From Plantago ovata (taxonomy: Eukaryota > Streptophyta > Magnoliopsida > Lamiales > Plantaginaceae): a stretch of DNA of 64,000 nucleotides. The notes below the pieces were generated by a model that searched no databases, was not told the origin of the DNA, and saw only the letters and a list, made by a program, of their open reading frames with translations. Made by a program: the position numbers and the translations under genes. Numbering within the stretch: the stretch's first letter is position 1; each line of letters starts with the position of its first letter. The stretch covers positions 112,528,261-112,592,260 of the forward strand of contig CM051455.1 of assembly GCA_028274465.1 (NCBI GenBank), given 5' to 3'. This document shows positions 1 to 11,551 of this stretch, in pieces.

Positions 1-137
1 TGGGCGAAGCTCAATACGGCTTGTTCCTTCTTACTTTGCAAGGATACGTAGGGGACAACGAGGCTGCTAGAGTTAACGCAGAACTCCAAGCTCGAGGAGT
101 ACCACAAGTCCAAGTATAGGAGCAACCTCGTGACACT

Positions 138-1538
138 TTGGTTGCCCCTCGTCAATCCCAAGGAAGAGCACCACTAGTACAAGATGAGGCACATTCAAGA
201 GCCAACACATGGCCAATTCAATCTCGACTTGGACCTTCAAGAGTCCAATCAAGGTTGGGACCACAAGGTGCCCTGGATGATTTGAGGGATTTAATTGATA
301 GGAGGATACGCGCATCATTGCAAAATGTGGCTCCGCAAGAAAATCGAGCTCAGGTGGTCGCTACACCACCCGCTCTCCCTAACCAGGTCACGCCCAACCA
401 AGTAACTCCTCAGAACCAACCCGAAGCGGTGGCGGAAAACAATGCCTTGAGAACTGTAGCTGAGGTAACCCCCTTGATTGACCCGATCACGGGGAGGAGG
501 CTCACTCTGGAGGAACTCAACGCAAGGAAATATGCACTTGATGCTCAAATAGAGACCCTACGGGAAACCGTGCAAGAAAAAGAGGACGACCAAGATCCAA
601 GACCGTTGTGCGACGAGATAAGGAGCCACCAGGCCAAAATCGAAAGAGGCTTCCCCACTTTCGAAAGTTTTGATGGAACAAGCAGTCCGAAGGATTACTT
701 GGTAAGATTTGGCAGTAAAATGGATGCTTATGGTCACGATTCAAGGACCAAGGCACTACTCTTCCCGGCTAACCTCTCTAAAGAAGCCATGAAATGGTGG
801 TCGCGCCTTCCTCATCGCTCGATCAAGTCATATAGAGATCTCTGCAAGGAATTCTCTAAGCGATTCGAGAAGGTCATGAACACCAAGAGAAGAGTGAGGT
901 ACTTGGCCGAAATTGTTTAGAAAAACAGTGAAGACTTGAGGGACTTCATCAATCGTTTTCATGAAGCAGCCCTCCAAGTTGAAGATCACTCTATCAATGA
1001 GAGAAAAGAATACTTATATGGTAACACTACCAACATCAAGTTCCAAGAGGTGCTCTCAGCATCGTGTGTAGAGAATGAAGCTCAACTAGCGAAAGTTTGC
1101 AAGGATTTCCTCGAGGTCGAGGAATTCCGAAAAACAGTCACGGTGAGAACCAATCCTCCCAAGGAAAAAGGGAAGAAGAAAGAAAAAGAGAAGGAGTACC
1201 CTCCTCGCCCACAAAATCCCAGAAAGCAAAGAAGAGATCAAGAGCATGGTTTGATCAGAGAGGGTCCCTCGAGGAATGAGTTTCGAGACAAGAGATCTCC
1301 TCCAAGGAGATATAGCAACTACACGGACTTAAATAGACCAAGATCCGACATCTTGAACTATATAGTCTCGAGGAAGCTAGATGTCTCCTGGCCACCCCCA
1401 ATCCAAGAAAACCGAAAGAACAAGAGTTCGGAAAAATTTTGCCAGTTTCATAAAGGAAAGGGACATACCTCCGATGAGTGCGTCGAACTCAAAAATGAAA
1501 TCGAGAGGATGATACGTAACGGGCAGATGGTCAACTAG
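138..1538 (+). pseudogene. Tat-1 gag region
   Basis: Retrotransposon gag homologue (capsid-forming protein in the living family). Seen directly: the gag core signature around FESFDGTSSPKDYL, DAYGHDSRTKALLFPANL and AMKWWSRLP (about 650-800), then a long charged Lys/Glu/Arg-rich tail. Near the end is a nucleocapsid-like motif, CQFHKGKGHTSDECVELK (about 1440-1500), the Tat-type variant of the zinc knuckle. It lies directly upstream of the protease region on the same strand. Broken fossil. Confidence 0.8.
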
Positions 1539-1583
1539 ATCCGTAAGGAAGAACCTCTAGCGATCCTACCTCCGCCACATCAA

Positions 1584-2640
1584 GTGGGGATCAAGCACTA
1601 CCCCCAAGGGAATCCTCATTATGATGATATTCATAATTACAACAATTATGAAAACCGTCCCGTGAACGGAAGCATCCACACTCTCACAATTTCCAGAGGA
1701 CCCGGGGGAGGCGACACTCGAAATCAGAGGGAGATCACAACTGATAATCTCAGAGTCAGAGACGTGAAGTACGCCCAAGTGGCACAACCAGGAACCAACG
1801 TCATATGTTTTGACGATAGTGAAATACCGCTAAGGCACGCCGGAGGAGGAAACATCTGTGACCCTTGTGTTCCACTAGTGGTTCCCTTGATGTTCAATCC
1901 TACAAATTAGGAAGGATCCTCGTCGATGCCGAATGTTCGGCTAACTTGATCTTCACGGGAACCTTGAAGATGATGCAAATGAATCCAAGATAAGGTCTTA
2001 AAGAAGTGAGGACAACCTATCATGCCCCTCGGAATGATCAACCTGACGGTCTCAATGGGAAGTGCTGCGCGACGAGTAACCCAACATGTTCCCTTTGTGG
2101 TCGTCGATATGCCTTTTGATTACTTCGCAGTCTTGGGTAGACCCGACCTCTCTCAATTCCGAGCCGTAGTGTCTACAGTCCACAATAAGTTGAAGTTCCC
2201 CACTCCATTGGGAATTGGACAAGAAGTAGGAGACATAAGAGAGGCATGGGAATGCTACAGCATGTCAGCCAAGTTCACTTCCAAGGTTGCCATCGGAGAG
2301 CCCAACCCGGATCAATCACTCGAGGAGCAACCTCTTGTTCACAATGCTCCTTATCGTTTTTATACGGTCCGGCGAGTGAAGAAAAAGTCAAAAAAGCCAA
2401 GTCCGTCACTTAGGCGAAGGAAAGCAAGTCAAAAGAAAGAAAAGGATACCCTAGTTGGAGCTGTTAAGGAGCTCGAGGAGTATCAAGTTGTACCCCCAAT
2501 ACCACTATCTTCCAAGAAGAAGAAATTCTTCGAGGAAAACAAGATTGAAGCAAGAGAAACCCTCGAAGAAATCCAAATTGTTGAAGGAAGTGCCAACAAG
2601 GTTACCAAAATTGGTACCGAGATGACTACAGAAGTGAGAA
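1584..2640 (+). pseudogene. Tat-1 protease region and linker to RT
   Basis: Aspartic-protease-type region of the pol polyprotein. Visible are a segment near 1915-1950 in the position of the active-site loop, and downstream the second-half signature FDYFAVLGRPDLSQFRAVVS (about 2110-2175), typical of Tat pol upstream of RT. A charged linker (Lys/Glu-rich, about 2370-2640) joins it to RT. It lies between gag and RT in the expected order. Broken fossil. Confidence 0.65.
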
Positions 2641-2683
2641 TGAAACTCATTCAATGTTTGAAAGATAACAACAACATCTTCGC

Positions 2684-4567
2684 GTGGAGTACCGAGGACC
2701 TCAAGGGGATCGACCCACGGTCGCGGTTCACCGTCTGAACGTTGACCCGTCGATCACCCATATTCGAGAAAAGCGAAGAGACTTCAGTGCGGAAGACAAT
2801 GCCATCATTGAAGCGGAAGTCCAAAGATTGCTTAAGGTCGGTCACATCAAGGAAGTAAGATACTCCGACTGGGTTTGCAATGTGGTCCTCGTGGAGAAGG
2901 GACCCGGTAAGTGGAGAATGTGCAACAACTTCACAAGGCTCAACAAGTTCTGCCCGAAGGATCCTTACCCACTGCCCCGGATCGACCAGCTGGTCGATTC
3001 CACAGCTGGATGCGCCCTATTGAGTTTCATGGACGCATACCAAGGATTCTACCAAGTTAAAATGGCCAAGGATGATGTACCCAAGACCGCCTTCTTCGCA
3101 AACGGAAACGTGTATTGCTTCAACGTGATGCCTTTCGGCCTCAAAAACGCCGGAGCGACCTACCAAAGGTTGGTTAACAAAATGTTCCAAGAAGAGTTGG
3201 ATAAAACAATGGAAGTATATGTCGATGATATGCTAGTCAAGAGTAAGACCGAGGAGCAACATGTAGGTTACCTGGCAAAATGCTTCTCGATTTTGAGGAA
3301 GTATGGCATGAAGCTCAATCCGGCGAAGTGTACCTTTGGAGTTAAAGGTGGGAAGTTCCTCGGTTACATGGTAACGGAGAGAGGAATAGAAGCAAACCCC
3401 GAGAAAATCAAGGCCATCCTCAATCTGCCTCAACCCCAATCCATTAATGAGGTACAACAATTGGTGGGGAAGTCGATCGCGTTAAGTAGATTCATCTCGA
3501 GATCCGCCGAGAAAAATCTCCCATTCTTCAAAGTTTTGAGAAAGAGCAACCACTTCGAGTGGACGAAAGAATGTGAGGAAGCCTTCGAGAAGCTCAAAGA
3601 GTACCTACTCTCCCCTCCACTTTTGTCAAAACCAATGGAAGGAGAAGTACTTTACTTGTACTTGGCAGCAACTGGGGAAGCCATTAGTTCTGTCTTGGTG
3701 CGAATTCAAGGTAACGACCACTTGCCCATCTACTACTTAAGCAAAGTACTCGCTGGAGCTGAAACACGCTATATGGATATCGAGAGGCTATCCTTCGCTC
3801 TAGTCTATACGGAGAGGAGACTGAAGCCTTACTTTGGAGTGCATAAGGTCGTGGTCTTGATGAAGTAACCTCTCAAGCAAGTCCTCGAAAAACCCGAAAA
3901 CTCGGGAAGGCTAGCAAGATGGGCAATCAAATTGAGCGAGTACGACATTGACTATCAAGCGCCTCTAGCCAAGAAAGCCCAAGTCATTGCCGACTTCCTC
4001 GTAGAGTATCCCTCCAAAGGAGCATCAGAGGAAAACCCTCCCGAGACACAAAATGTCATGATGATGGTCGATGAGCGACCACAACAGAATAATGCAACGC
4101 AAGCTCTCGAGGATGCTTTAAAAGAACTCAAAGAGATGTCCCAGACAAAAAGAAAAAGGCATGAAGTGTTCCTAGCAGAAAAAGTCGAGGAGCCTAAGGG
4201 TATGGAGACCGTCTCTTCAAAACCCAAGGAGCTCGCCAACCATGGGGACGTCTGGATTTTTCACGTGGATGGATCTTCCTCAGGAAAAAATGGAGGGATA
4301 GGAATATACTTCAAGAGTCCGGGAGGAGATGAACTCAAGTATGCTGTTACTCTTAGTTTTCTGGTCTCCAACAATGAAGCTGAGTATGAAGCTATCCTCA
4401 TCACTCTACGTATGGCAAAAGCACTTGTAGTGAAGAAACTACACCTCTTCACTGATTCTCAATTGGTCGAGAAACAAATCTCGGGAAAGTTCAAAACCAA
4501 CACATATCGCACAACTTCAAAAAACAGCTACAAGAGAGACTCCCTTCTCGCTAGTTTATGGTTCTGA
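2684..4567 (+). pseudogene. Tat-1 reverse transcriptase and RNase H region
   Basis: RT signatures in order: WRMCNNFTRLNKFCPKDPYP, LLSFMDAYQGFYQVKM, VMPFGLKNAGATYQRLVN and the catalytic box VYVDDMLVKS (near 3215). A gypsy-type RNase H follows (SVLVRIQGNDHLPIYYLSK), and then a second, archaeal-type RNase H (HVDGSSSGKNGGIGIY, NNEAEYEAILITLRMA, FTDSQLV, about 4260-4470). The dual RNase H is a known hallmark of the Tat lineage and is the main reason for the lineage call. Broken fossil. Confidence 0.85.
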
Positions 4568-4586
4568 AGCGGTCATACCACAGGAA

Positions 4587-4949
4587 GTGGCGGTAGAAAC
4601 CCTCAGGATCCAAGGGTATCAACCCGAGGACAATCATACCGAGAGGCTCTTCGATCTAGAGACGATAAGTGAAGCGAGAACCACTGCCTTGGCCAACAGC
4701 CTCAGATACCAAGCACTGATCGCGAAAACATACAACAAGGGTGTGACGAAGAGAGACTTCCAAGTAGGAGACTTAGTACTCCGAAGAGCGGATATCCTGG
4801 GAAAAGTTGGGAAGATGCAACCTAACTGGGAAGGCCCCTACAAGATAGTTGAAGCAAGGTCCAATGGAAGCTACCGTCTCCAAGACATGGAGGGAAGAGT
4901 ATTGAAGAACCCATCGAATACTTCCAACCTCCAGAGGTTCTACGCCTGA
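4587..4949 (+). pseudogene. Tat-1 integrase C-terminal region
   Basis: C-terminal integrase signature: YNKGVTKRDFQVGDLVLRRA followed by GKMQPNWEGPYKIVEARSNG and the closing SNTSNLQRFYA. This is the usual end of the Tat pol polyprotein. It lies directly after the RNase H part on the same strand. Broken fossil. Confidence 0.8.
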
Positions 4950-5803
4950 GTTGTTTAACGAACAAGCTTTTTGAAGAGCTCCTGTGAAAGACCCCCAGAT
5001 CGAGAAGGATTCCTCACGAGCTTGTGTGAGAGGTACCCTCCTGTTTTATGGTTCAAGTTGTATGATTCAGAAAACGTTGTAAGAAAGCTGGTCGAGAAGC
5101 CCCCCATTGTAATTGAATTTCCGACAAATCAATACAATGCCTATCTTTCAACAAAGAAATGTTCAAGTATAGAACTACTATACTCAAAACGGAATAGAAA
5201 GCTACTCGATCAAGAAAGCTTGCTCGATCCAAAAAAGCGCTCCCCGATTTGCACATCGGACTAAATCTCCCCGCTCTCTCATCTTTTGAGAAACCTAATC
5301 GAGACACTTTTGTAAGAAACGGAAACGAGGAAGGTAAAGAAATCGAGCAGAAGGAGCTCAACACTTAGAATTTTTTCTGAAATTACCAGAGATTCGACAA
5401 TCAAATCGATTACTTTGATAGCTCGAGGATCACACTCAAAGTAGTCTCGTTGAAAACCATTTTATCGATAGGAGGCCCGAGAAGCTTACCTCTTCGACTT
5501 TAACTTATACATGTTTAACTACTCTATGAAGTTATATGTCATAACGGAAAAAGAGTTAGTAAAAAACACAAGTATAGGCAAAGGAACGAAGAGCAACAAA
5601 CATGTTATTGAAGGAAAAAGCGAAGAGATACATAATGTGATAAATTATGTTACAACGAGGAGATACTCTACCAGATGTTTCAACATATGCCACAAAGGGT
5701 CGAATAAAAAGCACAAGACAAAGGGAAAATTGTTTAGAATTTTCTTTAAGGAAATACAATAACATTTTCTACCGAGCATATTCGGCCTTCAAGGGTTTTC
5801 GCT
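4950..5803. other. Tat-1 spacer between pol and the antisense ORF region
   Basis: AT-rich spacer of about 850 bp between the end of pol (+) and the far end of the antisense ORF region (minus). No conserved domain, tRNA or strong repeat is visible. Convergent coding on both sides suggests that transcripts from the two strands end, and may overlap, here. Confidence 0.5.
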
Positions 5804-8800
5804 TCATCGGGTGCGGCTGACTGAGAGATCAGTGATCGGAGCAATTGTGCGAGTTCCTCCCCGCGTCGGGCTCAGAAGCTCTTGAATCTCGACCGGTTCT
5901 CGCTCCGGAGCCTGAGATTCCTTTATGGCCTTCTCATATAAGATCAGCTCAGGCTCAACGAAGTCAGCTGGTTGCCCAAGAACTTGGTCGTTCACCTTAA
6001 TCCAGGAAGCGTTGCGGAGAGCCGTCTTCTCAAAGGGAAAAAGGATCCCGGTCCTCAAGCACTCGAGGACCCGAGAGGGGAGATAGGACGGTTTGCATGG
6101 ATAAGGAACTTCCGGGTCGGTCACAAGCTCCCCGAACTCGCATGCCTCGTGCATCTCTTCGGTAATCTCTTCATCAGGGTAGCGGGAAAGATCCTCGCGC
6201 CTACCAGCGTGCATATCCTCGCGAGCATCGGGATCGAAATCCGCAGGAAGCATGTTGACCCGCTTCAGCTGGCTAATACAAGAAAAGAAGCCCTCCTGGT
6301 GCGACGCGTCTCGCACATCTTGCTGGGCCATTTTGTAAGTGTTTGAGGCCATAAATTCGCGAGCAGTCTCCAGGCGGCTGCCTTTAAGGAAGGAGAGGAC
6401 GCTGTTTTTGAACTTCTCCATGCAAATTGACAAGGTGGCATAGGCCCCCTTGTATCCCTTGGTCCTCGCCCTCTCCTTGGCGAGCTCCTTCTCGAGGTAG
6501 TCGACCTTAGCATAAAGCTTACCGGTCTCCACCTCAGCGACCTTGTTCTTGTTTTGCTCTGCCGCCAGCTTCTTCTCAAGGTCCTCGATCACGATGCCTA
6601 TATGGGCACGATCAGCAGCAACCTAGACATAAGTTTCCTTTAAATTCTCGAGCTACAACAAAGAGGAGTTTACAGTTAGCGAGGAGAACAATTTCATACT
6701 TTGCAACTTATTGAAAAAGTAAGCAAAATTACCTGAAGTGAGCACATGCTCAGCTCGTGAGCGCGGTCCAGCTCGGACATTTGGATGAGCCTCTTCACCT
6801 CGGCTCTTGGCTCAGAGCGGCGGTCTTGCTCTTTTTGCGAGGAGGTTCATTATTCCTTCCAAGCGTCAACTTCCTCGAGCCAGAACCCTTCTTCGCGGCG
6901 GGCCTCTCCGGCCTCTTCTCCAGCTCCCCGACAGCAACCTCCTCGGCCTGCTTAGCCTGCCTAGCAGCCGCATCCTCCTCGGCCTTCTTTAAAGTCTCTA
7001 CAAGGTTCTCGCGCGTCTTGAAACCCTCCTTCACCATTGCATCTCTGTGATGCGAGGCACTCCTTGGCGGAGAGAGGTTAAGGGAACCGAGGATCTTCGT
7101 ATCCTTGTTTGCCAACCATTGCTTTCTCCTCTGCTCTTCCTTGGCAGCCAATGTCTTCGACATTATCCAATTGAACCAGTAAGCCGTGGAGGAAAAAACA
7201 CAAGTTAATAAGGGAAGCGAGAAGCATAAAAATGCGAGAAGGTAAATAAAAGCGGGCACACTACACGCAATCAAGAAGAAAAAAGACAAGTATAAAAGCT
7301 TTCTAAGCATACCGAAGAGCACATCGTTCGAGAACCTATTGCCCGTGTACCCAGTATAGGCATAAGGCGAAAGTCCAGCTAAGTAAGGAAGGGGCTGCAG
7401 AACGAGGCCCTAGTAAAAGTACTTCTCGGGATTGGGCCCCCTGTTCTTCTCCTCGAGCTCCAAGACCCATGGGTCTAACTCCGCCGGCAATGGATGTTTC
7501 TCGGCAATCCATCCTCGATACATCAGCTTGGGCACTCCCCACTCAGCATCCTCCTCGATCATATTTGGTAACTTCTTCTTCTTGATGTAGAAGTACCGGT
7601 GGAACCATTTATAGCCCGAAGAGGATGGAGCGTCCATGATAAAGCCTAGGCCTGGTCGCGCGTTGAAATAGAAGAAGTATTTGTTGCCCGAGCTCATCGA
7701 GACCCTGAAGATCTGATTGAAGTTGTGGAAATTGAGCTCGACCCCGTGCTTCTTGCAGAACACTCCAAAGCATACCAAGGTCCCAAAAGCACTTGGGCGC
7801 AAGTTGCCAAGGACCAATCCCCAGAGTGTTAAAAATATCGCGGAAAGCGTCGCAGAATGGCAGGATCTATCCTCGATCCAAGCTTAAGCAATGAACCGCC
7901 ATATAACCCGGAGGCGCGTTGTAGAAATTCTGATCTTTCTTGGGAACGAGGATGTCAAACTTACTCTCGGGAAGGGTGTACTTCCACCGAAGAGTGGCAA
8001 TCTCATCTTCCTTCACGGTGGAGGTAGTCGTCGGGATAATGCCATCCTCGTTTTTCTCACCCTCAGCATCGGGGAGGTCCACCTTGAGAGCACTCTGTGT
8101 AAACTTGTTTTCAGTGGCTTTGCTGGATTTAGGCTCCTCGAAAGCCTTACCTTTGCCACCTTTCTTAGAGAGAGAACGCTTCTTCGCTCTCTTGGGCTCC
8201 TTACCAGGAGCATGTGTTTGAGCCTCATCGGCATCAGCTTTTGCTTTTCGAGCTGCTCACTCCTAGAGATGTTGTTGGAACTCTATCTCTTCCAAAGGAT
8301 TAGGTGGCCGGGTATTACTGGGAAACGAGAAATCAATGGACCGAGGATCCACTAAATAGTAACTGGTCTCCTCCTCAGGGGCATACTTCTGCCCGATGAG
8401 CAAGTCTCTCTGAGCTTGCCTGTTCATCTCAGATATAGATGGAGACGAAGGCACTACGGTGCTCGGACCAGCTTCATTCCGTGCACGTCCATTATGGCAA
8501 AAGGAGTTTCCTCCTTGTCATCAGTGACCACAGTTCGACGAGTGGTTTGAGGAGGGAATCTAACTCTCTTCTGTGGAGGAGTTGTCCGAGGTGAAGTAGC
8601 ATCATCGTCATCACTATCAATTATAGTAATGGCCTTCCCGCGTTGCACAGAGTGATCGCCTTCCTCGTATAATGAAAGAGCCAGGTCTGGTCGCTCCGTG
8701 TCATCCATGTCCTCAATCCGAATATCCATCGGAGGAACCGCACTGACAGCACCATAGTTGCGACCATGTACTTGGGCGGCTAAAGTTATCAGTTCAGTGG

Positions 8801-9164
8801 AAACCCCTGGGTTAGAAGGACCCCCCACCTCTTCGGTCCGGTCATCGATAAAGTCGTCGTCCTCGCTGTGACACCTCTTGCGAGTAACTAGTCGGTACTC
8901 CGCCTCCTCCTCCTCCTCGGTTTCATCATCATCATCCTCATCATTGGCGTCCTCGCCTTCTTCACCCTCCTCGAGTTGGTCTTCTTCCTCGGTTCCTTCT
9001 TCCTCCCCGGATTCAGGAACGGGCTCCTCGCCCACGGTGGCATGCTCCAAGGTGGTGTCTAGAAACGTCGCCAATATCTCTGACGTATCGGCTGACGTAG
9101 TATGGTCACTCCCATACTCTTCGACTTCGCGGCGGTTCTGGCTGTCGTCGCTTCTCTCGGACAT
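5804..9164 (-). pseudogene. Tat-1 antisense ORF region (aORF, 'putative gypsy type transposon' family)
   Basis: A protein-coding region on the strand opposite to gag-pol, starting with ATG at 9164. Parts in reading order: a Ser/Asp-rich start; a very acidic block (EEEDQLEEGEEGEDANDED, about 8900-9000); a DSDDDDATSPRTTPPQKR segment; a basic Lys/Arg stretch; the most conserved part at about 7410-7817 (VELNFHNFNQIFRVSMS, YFYFNARPGLGFIMDAPSS, GYKWFHRYFYIKKK), which matches the plant family called 'putative gypsy type transposon' (Transposase_28); and a coiled-coil-rich end (5804-6592). Short intron-like segments with GT...AG borders lie between some parts. The function is unknown even in intact relatives. 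The region is broken in several places. Confidence 0.7.
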
Positions 9165-9445
9165 CCTAAAAGGGTAGGCAAAGAAGAGTTAGGATGGTTG
9201 GTGATAGTCCGAGAGATCCGTTTGATTCTGATGGATAAGAAGTTACTCTACGGAAAACGAGAAGCATGCAAGGGGAACGAAAAGCACAGATACGAGCATA
9301 TCAAGAGCATACAAAATGTCGAGGAGCACAAGAGCGACCAACCGCTCAAAAAAGCGATGAGGCGTAAACGCTTACTTCTACAGTTATGATCATACGCTAA
9401 GGAGGCGAGGGGAATTGCAGAAATAGACAAAGGGGAGGCATGCGA
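9165..9445 (-). promoter_or_regulatory. Tat-1 antisense ORF 5' leader, cut by Copia-1
   Basis: This segment is upstream of the antisense ORF start. Directly before the start codon the minus strand reads CTACCCTTTTAG|GATGTC, a good 3' splice-site context one base before ATG. The same AG|GATGTC arrangement recurs in Tat-B at 63857. The rest of the leader and the promoter are not visible because Copia-1 starts at 9446. Confidence 0.4.
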
Positions 9446-11551
9446 TGTAAGAAAACATGGTCAGAGTTACCCCTAGGGTACGCAGCAGAATTTCAAAAAT
9501 TTTCTTAACATGTAGGTTAATTGATCATGCATATAACGTATATAATAAACACATTAATCAGAAGACTTATAATACTCCAAAAGCAAGAATAGTTATTGAA
9601 TCGATATGACAACCGATGAAGTCTTCGTAATAGTCTGCTAAATCTTCTCCTACGTCGAAGTCGAAGATATCTGCAATACTTTGATTATCTACAAGACAAT
9701 AAAAGTTAGTTTCCAGCTCTTTGAACCTCAACCTTGGTATCCACGGATGAACAGCTTACCGGAAAGAATGCTAGGATATTCTTTATGTGGCCAAGAAGAT
9801 GGGGCGGCTATTTTCCTCCGGTGGAGAGTGGCGCGCGCGGCTAGGGTGTAGAGGTAGGGGAGAGCTTTTTATTTTCTCTAAGAAAGGTAGAATAATTCTC
9901 TAAGAATTCGGCATTGAAAAAGCTCTCTAATGACCTACTTATATAGTAGTCAATAGAAGCCTAAAGAAGATTACTTTAGACTTCATAAAGGAATAAGAAC
10001 TCTAATTCTTATTGCACAAGGAAACCAATTTAAGTCTAGATTCATTCCGAATTAAGTTAGAACTCAATTAGGAAAGTCTAACTTAACCCTTGACTTCTAA
10101 TATGGGAAGGAGTCGAAACTCCCTCCCATACTACTACTACACGCGACCAGCCAAGGGGGGGTATGTGGGTCCTAATTTTGGGACCCACTTATAATTCGAA
10201 GACAATTCAAACTCTAAGTAGATTTTGCCCATGTGCATATATTAATTCTAAATTAATATATCCTTTCAAATCAAACCTCTATTATATTTCTAAAATATAA
10301 TCTTTAATTGTATTTACATAAAATACAATTAATCAATCAATACAATTAATAATTCCAAATTATTAATTGAGCCACAAATAATTATAATTAATTCCAAATC
10401 AATTATAATTCATCAATCACAATTAATTCTAAATTAATTGTGACTCCATCTTCAAGGATATTCGGATAAGCTGAATCACCACATAGTGTGACCCATGGGG
10501 CCTCATTGTATTAAGCAAGTGCTACACTAGGCAACATGGAATTCCTAGACGGTTCCATTTGCAATATTAATACATGAGGACGTTTGAGAGGTTTCTCAAA
10601 GCAAACCCTTTCGTTGTGAAGTCTGTTGCGCTCAACGCGGCGATGGTAATGTCCCTTCATCTGACTGACTCGAATGCATCTAGGATCGATGATGTGTCCA
10701 TCCCAATAATACATCCACGGGCGTCTTCAGGGAGTTGCTTGGTGAATCCAATATGTATTATGACTATCATAATAATATTGATACGCTGGCCAGCGGTTTA
10801 ACGACTCACAATTATGAAAGATTATGAGCAGTGCTCTCCTGTGCTACACGTGAGAGATGAATCCTTCACAGAATCACTTATCACCCCCATTGTATGTAGC
10901 CATAATCCTGGACCGTGTCTTGGATCAACTGCTTATTCAGAGCTGACATCGATGGGTCCACCAAGATATGGGGCAACAAATGTGATGATAAAGTGTTGTA
11001 AGTCCAAAGGACGACTGGCATCACTTCGACAACTTTCCGGTTCCCATAGACACTTCGGTGTAGAGTATACATCGATGGAAGTTTCCGGTGGGTACTTCCA
11101 TTGTTCGGCAATCACCCTTTGAACAACTATGCGGAGTTATGGGAACGTTTCTAGATTGTCTAACAATCCGTTCCGTGGCCGTGGGATCGGCTCACACTTG
11201 CTCTAACAAGTATAACCTCCACGCATACTAGTCTCACCTGGTTCATTCAGACCCCTACATCCGAGATGAACCTCGACTAGGGAGAGTTTGGGATAGATGG
11301 TAACTCACATAGCTCCCACTATCTGTGTGATCGGTCATCTATCCGAGGGGACATGTTTGATATCAATACGGACAGGAATAGAGATATGACATGTTGTATG
11401 CCTGGTGTAATAGAAATATGAAAGCGATACTCAATAGTTAAACAAACAAACATATATTATATTACATTGACCTGTGTAATAGTACATATATGCCCTTAAT
11501 AAGGGCTGTATGCCCTTAATAAAGACTGTCTCTAGGACATATACACTATCA
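9446..11551 (-). repeat. Copia-1 3' LTR (~2.1 kb)
   Basis: On minus it starts TGATAGTGTATATG and ends TTTTCTTACA, matching the LTRs of Copia-2 along its length. It is AT-rich in the middle (about 10225-10445), with many AATTAATT-type inverted words. The minus-strand PPT (AAGTGGGAGAT) lies just outside, at about 11552-11562. An LTR of 2.1 kb is long for a copia element. Confidence 0.9.

Larger units (their letters stand above)
1..9445 (+). mobile_element. Tat-1: Ty3/gypsy, Tat/Retand-like element, internal region (no LTR in window)
   Basis: A Tat-lineage element read on + as gag, protease, reverse transcriptase, RNase H and integrase C-terminus. It is followed by a long region coded on the opposite strand, which is the layout known for Tat/Retand elements that carry an antisense extra ORF between pol and the 3' LTR. 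The left end lies outside the window. The right end is interrupted at 9445 by Copia-1. The element is broken, with several interruptions of its frames. No LTR pair is available, so age cannot be estimated from the sequence, but it must be older than Copia-1. Confidence 0.85.

Noticed and set aside
10511-11122. Small open frames inside the Copia LTRs (also 41854-42039, 52519-52704)
   Set aside because: Same frames recur in each LTR copy without domain or start context. Treated as chance.
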